Source of the DNA: Bacteroidota bacterium
Lineage (GTDB): Bacteria; Bacteroidota; Bacteroidia; Bacteroidales; Dysgonomonadaceae
NCBI GenBank assembly: GCA_023388315.1
Contig: JAEWGM010000006.1
Span: forward strand, 1 to 64,000
Length of the DNA: 64,000 bases
Direction of reading: 5' to 3'
The translations under genes were made by a program, and so were the position numbers. Position 1 is the first letter of the stretch. Every line of letters begins with the position of its first letter. This document shows, piece after piece, positions 16,370 to 23,599 of this stretch. The notes under the pieces were generated by a model that was given only the letters and a program-made list of their open reading frames with translations, searched no databases and was not told the DNA's origin.

Positions 16370-17704
16370 CTATTCCCACAAAAAGTCGTTATCCTTTCCG
16401 GCTTTGCCCAATAAATTGTCTTTTTGAAAAAAGAATTGTTCTTCGCCAAAAGCGGGAACAAGCTCATCAAACCACGTGGCTTTGGGGTCGTGTTTGGCAA
16501 AAAACGGCATCCCGATAAGGTTGGGGTTGCGGCATTGCAAAAAACGCAATACGAACACCTTTTCGCCATTCACTTCCGAAACGCCCATTACTTGAACTTT
16601 TCCGGGACTGGCGCTCATACTTGGGCCACGCACGGTTCGACAAACACCGCTCACACCGGAATAGGCTTTTCGAAAAATATCCCACGCTCGCTCAAGCGGC
16701 ACTTCAAAGAACGCTTTTGAGCCGGTATCGCGCGCCACAAACATATAGTACGGCACCATTCCAAGGCTCACCTGCTCGCGCCACATTTGCGCCCAAATTT
16801 GCGGTTTGTTGTTGATGTGCCGCAACAATGGTGATTGTGTGCGAATTTGCGCGCCGGTGTTACGAATGCGCTCAACGGCTTGTTTTACGGCATCGGTGGA
16901 TAGCTCAACAGGATGATTAAAATGTGCTTGAAAAGCAAGGTGCTTTCCGGCTTTGGTGATCTTCTCGAACAGGCGAAGCAAATCGTCGGCATCTTTGTCC
17001 GTTAAAAACCGATACGGCCAATAAGCCAACGATTTAGAGCCGATGCGGATATTTTTTATATGTTCAAATTCTTCTCCCAACAAAGGCTCAATATAGGTGG
17101 AAAGAATTCTCGCGTTGGCGGTAAGCGGGTCACCGCCGGTGAAAAGCACATCGGAAACTTTGGTGTGTTTGTGCAAGTATTTGTGAAGCAACGCGGCTTC
17201 TTTCATCGCAAACTTCAACTCGTTGATGCCGGTAAATTGCGGCCAACGAAAACAAAACGTACAATAGGCGTGGCACGTTTGCCCTTGGCTTGGGAAAAAC
17301 AACACCGTTTCGCGGTATTTGTGTTGCATTCCGTGCAATTTTTGTCCTTCAATGGTGGGCACATTGTGCTCTTGCCCGGCCGGATTGGGATTCAGCTTCA
17401 TCCTAATTTCGTTCACTGTTTTTTTAACAAGGGCGGGATCAGCTTTTTCATCCAGCAACTTTTTCACTTTGTCGTAATGCGATTTAGACAACATCTCTTT
17501 GCGGGGAAAGGTTAAAGTGAAAATGGGGTCATCGGGAATGTTATTCCAATCAATGAGTTCTTCCACTACGTAATTGTTGGATCGAAAGGGCAGCACACGC
17601 CCCACCACATCGATGGCTTCGGACAATTCCGGCGGTAAAGAACTTAATTGAGGTATTTTTTTATAATTGGAGAGCGTATAACTTTTGTATTTTTTGTCTA
17701 TCAT
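16370..17704 (-). CDS. KamA-family radical SAM enzyme (lysine 2,3-aminomutase-like)
   Basis: 444 residues. The radical SAM cluster motif is C144-HAY-C148-TF-C151 (SQGQTCHAYCTFCFRW), within the KamA-type arrangement: N-terminal helical region (1-130), then a TIM-like barrel with VLFTGGDPLTANARIL and SPLLRHINN. The family uses a [4Fe-4S] cluster, S-adenosylmethionine and PLP to move an amino group. The usual PLP lysine motif (GGGGK) is not obvious; SASPGKVQVMG near residue 378 is the best candidate. The Cys loop also differs from classic KamA (CPxYCRHC), so it may be a divergent aminomutase rather than lysine 2,3-aminomutase. Monocistronic, with a strong promoter at 17786-17816. Confidence 0.85.
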   Translation of the reverse strand: MIDKKYKSYTLSNYKKIPQLSSLPPELSEAIDVVGRVLPFRSNNYVVEELIDWNNIPDDPIFTLTFPRKEMLSKSHYDKVKKLLDEKADPALVKKTVNEIRMKLNPNPAGQEHNVPTIEGQKLHGMQHKYRETVLFFPSQGQTCHAYCTFCFRWPQFTGINELKFAMKEAALLHKYLHKHTKVSDVLFTGGDPLTANARILSTYIEPLLGEEFEHIKNIRIGSKSLAYWPYRFLTDKDADDLLRLFEKITKAGKHLAFQAHFNHPVELSTDAVKQAVERIRNTGAQIRTQSPLLRHINNKPQIWAQMWREQVSLGMVPYYMFVARDTGSKAFFEVPLERAWDIFRKAYSGVSGVCRTVRGPSMSASPGKVQVMGVSEVNGEKVFVLRFLQCRNPNLIGMPFFAKHDPKATWFDELVPAFGEEQFFFQKDNLLGKAGKDNDFLWE

Positions 17705-17785
17705 TTTTTGTTGATGTTTCTAATTTCGATGGTTTTTCGAGAGATTACGCGTTGTTAAACAATTCATTTGCCTAAAACAAGAAAA

Positions 17786-17816
17786 CAAAAATAAACAGAA
17801 AGTATCAGAACGACAA
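17786..17816 (-). promoter_or_regulatory. Promoter of the KamA-like gene
   Basis: On the minus strand TATTTTTG (17786-17793) with TTG (17814-17816) twenty bases upstream, an excellent match to the TTG-N19-21-TAnnTTTG consensus. The leader is about 75 bases. Confidence 0.7.
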
Positions 17817-17844
17817 CACATTTAAGACACTTTCACTTTTTAAT

Positions 17845-17859
17845 TGATATTAAATATCA
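17845..17859. promoter_or_regulatory. Perfect 15-bp palindrome upstream of the arginine promoter
   Basis: TGATATT-A-AATATCA, centred about 55 bp before the -33 element of the arginine operon. The size and AT-rich dyad fit an operator for a dimeric repressor; which protein binds is unknown. It also lies just upstream of the divergent KamA-like promoter. Confidence 0.45.
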
Positions 17860-17904
17860 CTTTGCCAACATAAAAGCGGCCTAAAAAGATTTTTTCTTAA
17901 AAAG

Positions 17905-17936
17905 TTGCTGCATTTAAAATATTATGATTACTTTTG
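17905..17936 (+). promoter_or_regulatory. Promoter of the arginine operon
   Basis: TTG at 17905-17907 and TACTTTTG at 17929-17936 are separated by 21 bases, a close match to the Bacteroidetes consensus. Transcription should start near 17942, leaving a leader of about 160 bases before the acyltransferase ATG at 18106. Confidence 0.7.
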
Positions 17937-17943
17937 CAGTTCG

Positions 17944-18009
17944 ATGAAAAAGATTTTTTCACATACTCTCCTCCGTAAAGCATCTGATTTAGTCCGACGA
18001 TGCTTTTAA
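17944..18009 (+). CDS. Candidate Arg-containing leader peptide of the arginine operon
   Basis: ATG at 17944 opens 21 codons ending TAA at 18007-18009, starting at or within a few bases of the predicted mRNA 5' end. The peptide has three Arg: R11 (CGT) and the tandem pair R18-R19 (CGA CGA, 17995-18000). The tandem codons sit in hairpin 17977-18006 (AAAGCATC/GATGCTTT). A second hairpin, 18013-18035, competes with it because GATGC (17999-18003) can also pair with GCATC (18032-18036). This is the geometry of an amino-acid attenuator, though no strong U-run follows. Short and unproven. Confidence 0.4.
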   Translation: MKKIFSHTLLRKASDLVRRCF

Positions 18010-18105
18010 AACATGCAGGCAAACACTGTCTGCATCCCCTTCTATTTTCGCTGCCACGCAGCTAACAACTCCAAATTATTTATTACTACTTTTTATTGTT
18101 TTAGG

Positions 18106-18720
18106 ATGAATGTAGAAATTCATATAGCTAACAGTAGCTTTATACATTACGCACAGGCAGTGTGTGATTTAATATACGAATCGGCGCAGGCGCGCGGTAC
18201 AGGAATTGCCAAACGAAGCGCCGAGTACGTGGCCGAGAAAATAAATTCCGGTAAAGCCGTTATCGCCCTCGATGGCGACAAACTGGTAGGCTTCGCCTAT
18301 ATTGAAACGTTCAGCCACAAACGGTTTGTAGCGAACTCGGGATTGGTGGTTCACCCCGATTACAGAAATATGGGCTTGGCTAAAAAAATTAAACGCAGGA
18401 TTTTCGATTTATCGCGAAAACTTTATCCCCACGCAAAGATTTTCAGCATCACCACCGGATTGGCGGTAATGAAAATGAATACCGAACTCGGTTTTAAACC
18501 GGTTACTTTTTCGGAACTCACCGACGATGAAGAGTTTTGGAAAGGTTGTCAAGGATGCCGGAATTATGACATCTTGCAGCGAAACGACTATAAAATGTGC
18601 CTTTGCACAGGATTGCTGTATGACCCATCCACCAAACCGGTTCAAGCAAGCTCTTTTGCAAAGAAAGTGGTAAAACCGGTGGTGAAGAAAAAAGCGCCGA
18701 ATAAATTGTATAAGAAATAA
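18106..18720 (+). CDS. GNAT N-acyltransferase, probable N-acylglutamate (N-succinylglutamate) synthase
   Basis: 204 residues from ATG 18106; the frame is open back to 18013, but the upstream residues (Cys- and Phe-rich) overlap the leader hairpin and are not enzyme-like. The GNAT fold is shown by LVVHPDYRNMGLAKKIKRRIFDLSRKL, the acyl-CoA-binding loop. As first gene of the arginine operon it should make N-acylglutamate from glutamate and an acyl-CoA. A distinct GNAT of this type is known to do this in Bacteroides, and the operon's ArgF' points to succinyl-CoA as donor (inference). An unusual C-terminal cluster, C148-x2-C151 ... C165-x-C167, could bind metal or act as a switch. The tail is Lys-rich. 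Confidence 0.8.
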   Translation: MNVEIHIANSSFIHYAQAVCDLIYESAQARGTGIAKRSAEYVAEKINSGKAVIALDGDKLVGFAYIETFSHKRFVANSGLVVHPDYRNMGLAKKIKRRIFDLSRKLYPHAKIFSITTGLAVMKMNTELGFKPVTFSELTDDEEFWKGCQGCRNYDILQRNDYKMCLCTGLLYDPSTKPVQASSFAKKVVKPVVKKKAPNKLYKK

Positions 18721-18723
18721 ACC

Positions 18724-18873
18724 TACCCCCACCCCACCCTAAAGGGGGCTTTGAGAACTGTAGCTAATTTATCATTTGACAAAAAACATCTTTATCAATC
18801 TAAAAAAATATACAATGGACAATTTAAAAAACAATGCAAGCCTGCAAAAGTCCCCTTCAGGGGATTCAGGGGT
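18724..18873. repeat. Inverted repeat pair enclosing the argG start codon
   Basis: The left arm (about 18724-18752, including CACCCTAAAGGGGGCTTTG) and right arm (18847-18873, including AAGTCCCCTTCAGGGGATT) are diverged inverted copies of one about 26-bp unit, ACCCCTAAAT-CCCC-TGAAGGGGACTT. Between them lie about 95 bp with the argG ATG (18815). The right arm is translated as residues 12-20 of ArgG. A like pair encloses the argD start (21095-21226). The layout is that of a REPIN (paired REP sequences). Confidence 0.65.
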
Positions 18874-20047
18874 CGTAGTTCTCGCCTTTAGTGGCGGACT
18901 CGACACATCGTTTTGTGTACCTTACCTAAAAAACGAAAAAGGGCTTGAAGTACACACCGTTATCGTAAATACGGGCGGTTTTTCCGACGAAGAACTGAAA
19001 CAAATTGAAGAGCGTGCCAATGCCTTGGGCACCGCCTCGCACACAACCATCGATGCCGTGAACGATTATTATGAAAAAGGAATCAAATACCTGATTTTCG
19101 GGAACGTACTAAAAAACAACACGTATCCGCTTTCGGTAAGTTCGGAACGGTTTTTTCAGGCGCTAAAAATCGTGGAACACGTAAAGAAAATTGGCGCCAA
19201 TTATGTAGCGCACGGCAGCACCGGCGCAGGAAACGACCAGGTGCGTTTCGATTTGGTTTTTGAAGTGCTCGCGCCCGAAGTAAAAATCATCGCGCCCATC
19301 CGCGAATTATCGTTATCGCGTCAGCAAGAAATTGATTACTTAAAATCGCACGGATTTGACTTTTCGTGGGAAAAATCGAAATATTCCATCAATCAGGGAT
19401 TGTGGGGAACAAGCGTGGGCGGCGTGGAAACGTTAAAATCATCGGGTATTCTTCCCGAAGAAGCCTTTCCATCGCAAGTTACCCATCACGAACCAGAACG
19501 CATAAAAATCGGATTTGAAAAAGGTGAACCCGTTTCGCTAAACGGCGAAAAAATGGCTTCCGTGAAATTGATTCGCAAGTTGCACGAAACCGCGTCCAAA
19601 TTTGGAATCGGGCGCGATGTGCACGTGGGCGACACCATTATCGGCACAAAAGGGCGTGTAGCTTTCGAAGCGCCCGCGCCGCTTATTTTGGTAAAAGCGC
19701 ACCATTTGCTGGAAAAACACGTGCTCACCAAGCAACAAATGTATTGGAAAGAACAGCTCTCGAATTGGTACGGACAACTGATGCACGAAGCGCAATACCT
19801 TGAACCGGTGATGCGCAATATCGAAACATTTTTGGACGATACGCAGCGATTCGTTACTGGCGAAGTGGACGTGGAACTTCGTCCGTATCATTTTTCCGTA
19901 TTGGCTTGCAGCACCGATAACGACCTGATGAACCCGATTTTCGGGGAATACGGCGAAGTGAACAAATCGTTTAGCGGACAGGATGTCATCGGCTTTACCA
20001 AAGTAATTGCCAATCCGTTGAAAATATATTACAAAATTCATCACTAA
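18815..20047 (+). CDS. argG: Argininosuccinate synthase with repeat-derived N-terminal extension
   Basis: Joins citrulline and aspartate with ATP to form argininosuccinate. 410 residues from ATG 18815 (a TTG at 18776 is an alternative). The ATP-binding P-loop AFSGGLDTS (24-32) and the EVDVELRPYHFSVLACSTDNDLM segment are typical. The normal protein starts a few residues before the P-loop; here about 20 extra residues precede VVLAFSGG, nine of them (KSPSGDSGV, 12-20) encoded by a dispersed palindromic repeat. The same repeat yields KSPSGDLGV in ArgD. The extension lies outside the catalytic core, so activity is probably kept. Second gene of the arginine operon. Confidence 0.95.
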   Translation: MDNLKNNASLQKSPSGDSGVVVLAFSGGLDTSFCVPYLKNEKGLEVHTVIVNTGGFSDEELKQIEERANALGTASHTTIDAVNDYYEKGIKYLIFGNVLKNNTYPLSVSSERFFQALKIVEHVKKIGANYVAHGSTGAGNDQVRFDLVFEVLAPEVKIIAPIRELSLSRQQEIDYLKSHGFDFSWEKSKYSINQGLWGTSVGGVETLKSSGILPEEAFPSQVTHHEPERIKIGFEKGEPVSLNGEKMASVKLIRKLHETASKFGIGRDVHVGDTIIGTKGRVAFEAPAPLILVKAHHLLEKHVLTKQQMYWKEQLSNWYGQLMHEAQYLEPVMRNIETFLDDTQRFVTGEVDVELRPYHFSVLACSTDNDLMNPIFGEYGEVNKSFSGQDVIGFTKVIANPLKIYYKIHH

Positions 20048-20050
20048 CTG

Positions 20051-20113
20051 TTGGCTATTGGTTGTTAGCTGCCAGCTAATAGCCAATGGCTAAAAGCTAA
20101 AAGCTAAAAGCTA
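20051..20113 (+). repeat. Nine heptamers filling the argG-argC gap
   Basis: From 20051 to 20113 the sequence falls into nine consecutive 7-bp units of pattern NNRGCYR (first TTGGCTA; last three AAAGCTA). It ends 6 bp before the argC ATG and begins 3 bp after the argG stop. Confidence 0.75.
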
Positions 20114-20119
20114 TACCAT

Positions 20120-21094
20120 ATGATAAAAGTATCCATTGTAGGCGGCACGGGTTATACGGCGGGCGAACTGCTGCGCATTCTGCTCAATCATCCGCAAGTA
20201 GAAATCGAATCGGTCATCAGTTCCACATCCGTTGGGATGCCTATTGCCGAAATGCACCGCGATTTGCTGGGCGAAACCGATTTGGTTTTTTCCGATAAAT
20301 TGGGATATCCCGATGTGATTTTCCTTTGTCTCGGACACGGGTTATCGCGAGCGTTTTTGGATGAAAACAACGTTCCGAAAACGTGCAAAATCATCGATTT
20401 GGGCAACGATTTTCGCAATCAACCCAATTATGCCGAACGAAATTTCGTGTTCGGCTTGTGCGAACTCAATCGCGATAAAATCCGCGAAGCGGACAGCGTA
20501 GCCAATCCCGGATGTTTTGCTACCGGCATTATTTTGGCGTTACTGCCGCTGGCATCAATAAACGCGCTGTCTGACGACATTCATATTCACGCCATCACCG
20601 GCTCAACCGGTGCAGGGAAAAAGCCGGCGGAAACCACGCATTTCAGTTATCGCGACAGCAACATTTCGGTGTACAAACCTTTCACGCATCAGCATTTGGA
20701 AGAAATTGAGCATACGCTGAAAGCAGGCGGAAGCCAAAATCTGCCACCGATACAGTTAATTCCGATGCGGGGCGATTTCACGCGCGGAATTTTCGCCAGC
20801 GTTTACACAAAATGGAATCATTCAATGTCGGAATCCGAAGCAATCGAGCATTACAAAAATTACTACAAATCTTCACCTTTTGTATTCGTTTCCGATTCGC
20901 CCATCAGCCTAAAAGAAGTGGTAAACACCAACAAATGCCTCTTACACATTGAGTTTCACAACGGATATATTCACATCACATCCATCTTAGACAATCTATT
21001 GAAGGGCGCGTCGGGACAAGCGGTGCAAAATATGAATTTGATGTTTGGGTTGGACGAAGCCACGGGGTTGAAATTTAAAGGAAGCGCGTTTTGA
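20120..21094 (+). CDS. argC: N-acyl-gamma-glutamyl-phosphate reductase
   Basis: 324 residues. NADPH-dependent reduction of N-acylglutamyl phosphate to the semialdehyde. The Rossmann motif GGTGYTAGEL (8-17) and the catalytic Cys132 in SVANPGCFATG are visible, with HAITGSTGAGKKP and the HQHLEEIEHTL region of the type 1 ArgC family. Length is normal. In this operon the acyl group is probably succinyl. The gene starts directly after a heptamer array that fills the whole argG-argC gap. Confidence 0.96.
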   Translation: MIKVSIVGGTGYTAGELLRILLNHPQVEIESVISSTSVGMPIAEMHRDLLGETDLVFSDKLGYPDVIFLCLGHGLSRAFLDENNVPKTCKIIDLGNDFRNQPNYAERNFVFGLCELNRDKIREADSVANPGCFATGIILALLPLASINALSDDIHIHAITGSTGAGKKPAETTHFSYRDSNISVYKPFTHQHLEEIEHTLKAGGSQNLPPIQLIPMRGDFTRGIFASVYTKWNHSMSESEAIEHYKNYYKSSPFVFVSDSPISLKEVVNTNKCLLHIEFHNGYIHITSILDNLLKGASGQAVQNMNLMFGLDEATGLKFKGSAF

Positions 21095-21226
21095 TTACCC
21101 CCAACCCCCTAAAGGTGGCTTTGGAAGCTAAAATATTCAAACAACGGTATAAAAAATAGATAATATGAATAATACGATTGGTAAAAATTCACAATCTGGC
21201 AAGTCCCCTTCAGGGGATTTAGGGGT
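21095..21226. repeat. Inverted repeat pair enclosing the argD start codon
   Basis: Left arm at about 21095-21122 (including CCCCCTAAAGGTGGCTTTG) and right arm 21201-21226 (AAGTCCCCTTCAGGGGATTT followed by AGGGGT) are inverted copies of the unit also found around the argG start. The right arm matches the argG copy at 24 of about 26 positions. The intervening sequence, with the argD ATG at 21165, is unlike that in argG, so the arms and not the middle are conserved. Confidence 0.65.
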
Positions 21227-22355
21227 GTTATTCGACGTATATAGTTTGTGGGATATCGAGCCCGTAAGGGCAAAAGGTTGCCGCGTGTGGGACAAAAACG
21301 GCGTGGAATATCTCGATTTTTATGGTGGACACGCCGTTATCTCCATCGGTCACTCGCATCCGGAATATGTGAAACGCATTTCGGAACAGGTAGAAAAAAT
21401 CGGGTTTTATTCCAATTCTGTTCAAAATAGTCTGCAAACCGAATTGGCGGAAAAACTTGCCGAACAAAGCGGATATCCCGATTACGCTCTTTTCCTCTGC
21501 AACAGCGGCGCCGAAGCCAACGAAAACGCACTGAAACTGGCATCGTTTCACACCGGGAAAAAACGTGTTATCGCTTTCCAAAACGCGTTTCACGGACGCA
21601 CATCGGGTGCGGTTGCCATTACCGATAATCCCGCAATTCAATCGCCATTCAACACCGGACACGAAGTTACATTTCTACCGCTGAACGATATAAACGCGGT
21701 TGAAAAAGAGCTAAAAAAGGGCGATATCGCCGCAGTAATTATCGAAGGCATTCAGGGTGTGGCAGGCATTTTTGTTCCCGAAACAGAATTTCTGCAACAG
21801 CTTCAGACGCTTTGCAAGAAACACGAAGCGGTGTTAATTCTCGATGAAATTCAATCGGGATACGGTCGCACCGGAAAGTTTTTCGCGCACCAACACGCCG
21901 ATATTCAACCCGATATTATTTCGATGGCGAAAGGTATGGGCAACGGCTTTCCAATTGGCGGAATTCTTATTTCACCCAAATTTGAAGCGAAAAAAGGAAT
22001 GCTGGGAACCACATTCGGCGGAAACCATTTGGCTTGCGCCGCAGCTATCGCCGTTTTGGATGTGATAAAATCGGAAGGTTTGGTAAAAAACGCCGATGAA
22101 ATGGGCGGTTTTATCAAAAGTGAATTGTCAAAACTCAACGGAATAAAAGAAATTCGCGGACTCGGATTGATGCTCGGTCTCGAATTAGAACCGGAATGTG
22201 CGGATATTCGCAATAAGCTGTTATTCGAAAGTCATATTTTCACAGGCGGCGCCAAAAACAACGTTATGCGTTTGCTGCCGCCACTTTCGATATCGAAAGA
22301 AGAAGTTGATGTTTTATTGAAAAACTTAAAGACGCAAATCCAAAAAACCACATAG
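21165..22355 (+). CDS. argD: N-acylornithine aminotransferase with repeat-derived N-terminal extension
   Basis: A 396-residue PLP enzyme of class III that transfers an amino group from glutamate to the N-acylglutamate semialdehyde. NSGAEANENALKLA (113-126) binds PLP phosphate, LDEIQSGYGRTG carries the PLP Asp, and Lys256 in SMAKGMGNG forms the Schiff base. The usual start, about MKLFDVYPL, is here preceded by some 20 residues; KSPSGDLG (13-20) is encoded by the right arm of the inverted repeat pair at 21095-21226. The C-terminus is normal. argF' follows after 284 bp of palindrome-containing sequence. Confidence 0.95.
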   Translation: MNNTIGKNSQSGKSPSGDLGVLFDVYSLWDIEPVRAKGCRVWDKNGVEYLDFYGGHAVISIGHSHPEYVKRISEQVEKIGFYSNSVQNSLQTELAEKLAEQSGYPDYALFLCNSGAEANENALKLASFHTGKKRVIAFQNAFHGRTSGAVAITDNPAIQSPFNTGHEVTFLPLNDINAVEKELKKGDIAAVIIEGIQGVAGIFVPETEFLQQLQTLCKKHEAVLILDEIQSGYGRTGKFFAHQHADIQPDIISMAKGMGNGFPIGGILISPKFEAKKGMLGTTFGGNHLACAAAIAVLDVIKSEGLVKNADEMGGFIKSELSKLNGIKEIRGLGLMLGLELEPECADIRNKLLFESHIFTGGAKNNVMRLLPPLSISKEEVDVLLKNLKTQIQKTT

Positions 22356-22639
22356 ACACATAGTTTTTTTAGAGAAAGAACAGTACACACAATAGTAATA
22401 GCAGCGTGGCTGCTATGTGCAAAACAAAGTTTTCTATGCATAAACTTATTATCGATCTTTCTTCTTATCATAAACTATATTTCCTATGTATCTATCCCGC
22501 TTAGCGGGACAAGTTGTGGTTCAAAATCGAATTAGGCATTTATGCGAATATTCATTTAAATTAGATATTTCGCTTCGCTCAATATGACAATCCTTTTTGT
22601 CATTCAGTACGAAGTGATGAATCTTAAAACCATCAAAAT
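22356..22639. other. Palindrome-containing gap between argD and argF'
   Basis: The longest gap in the arginine operon. It includes the hairpin TCCCGC-TTA-GCGGGA near 22496 and CTTCGCTC...GAAGTGATGAA repeat-like sequence near 22570-22625. No open frame of note and no clear promoter; argF'-argB-argE-argH could be transcribed from argG or from an unrecognised internal start. Confidence 0.5.
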
Positions 22640-23599
22640 ATGAGGAACTTCACATCCGTCTACGACATAGACGACCTGCAAACAGCTTTGCAAAAAGCAA
22701 AATTCGTAAAAGAAAATCCGTTTGCCGACCAACATTTGGGCAAAAACAAAACGTTGATGCTTATCTTTTTCAATTCGAGCCTGCGCACGCGATTGAGCAC
22801 GCAAAAAGCCGGAATGAACCTCGGGATGAACGTTATTGTGCTGGATATCAATCAGGGCGCGTGGAAATTGGAAACCGAACGCGGCATCGTTATGGACGGC
22901 GATAAGCCGGAACACATTTTGGAAGCCATTCCCGTGATGGGCGCCTACTGCGATATCATCGGCGTTCGTTCATTCGCGCAGTTCGAGAACAAAGCCGATG
23001 ATTATAACGAAGTTATTCTCAACCAGTTCATCAAACATTCGGGAAAGCCCGTTTTTAGTATGGAAGCGGCTACACGCCATCCGTTGCAAAGTTTTGCCGA
23101 CTTCATCACGATTGAGGAATACAAAAAAACGGCTCGTCCGAAAGTGGTTCTCACGTGGGCGCCGCATCCGCGCGCGTTGCCGCAAGCCGTTCCCAACTCG
23201 TTTGCCGAATGGATGAACGCCACGGATTACGAGTTCGTTATCACGCATCCCGAAGGTTATGAGTTGGACGAAACGTTTGTCGGGAACGCTGTGGTAGAGT
23301 ACGATAAAGAGAAAGCGTACAAGGATGCCGATTTTATTTACGCTAAAAATTGGGCGGCGTATCGCGACCCAAATTACGGTAAAATATTGAGCACAGACCG
23401 TTCTTGGGCGGTGGATACTCAAAAAATGGCGCTAACCAACAACGCCTATTTTATGCATTGCCTGCCCGTTCGTCGAAATATGATTGTTACCGACGATGTG
23501 ATCGAAAGTCCGCAATCAATCGTCATTCCCGAAGCGGCAAATCGGGTGGTTTCAGCACAAACGGTATTAAAAGAAATTTTAATTGAATTGAACAAATGA
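22640..23599 (+). CDS. argF': N-succinylornithine carbamoyltransferase
   Basis: 319 residues, transcarbamylase fold. The carbamoyl-phosphate motif is SSLRTRLS (46-53), with HPLQS (147-151) and HCLPVRRN (273-280) further along. It belongs to the ArgF' group acting on N-acylated ornithine rather than to ornithine carbamoyltransferase. Position 90 separates the two known specificities: Pro in the Bacteroides fragilis succinylornithine enzyme, Glu (92) in the Xanthomonas acetylornithine enzyme. This protein has Pro90 (MDGDKPEH). The predicted product is N-succinylcitrulline, later desuccinylated by the ArgE-like enzyme. The stop overlaps argB by 4 bp (ATGA). Confidence 0.92.
   Translation: MRNFTSVYDIDDLQTALQKAKFVKENPFADQHLGKNKTLMLIFFNSSLRTRLSTQKAGMNLGMNVIVLDINQGAWKLETERGIVMDGDKPEHILEAIPVMGAYCDIIGVRSFAQFENKADDYNEVILNQFIKHSGKPVFSMEAATRHPLQSFADFITIEEYKKTARPKVVLTWAPHPRALPQAVPNSFAEWMNATDYEFVITHPEGYELDETFVGNAVVEYDKEKAYKDADFIYAKNWAAYRDPNYGKILSTDRSWAVDTQKMALTNNAYFMHCLPVRRNMIVTDDVIESPQSIVIPEAANRVVSAQTVLKEILIELNK

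Noticed and set aside
17981..18036. Interpretation of the leader hairpins as intrinsic terminators
   Set aside because: Neither stem is followed by a proper T-run, so termination cannot be claimed; only alternative folding is supported.
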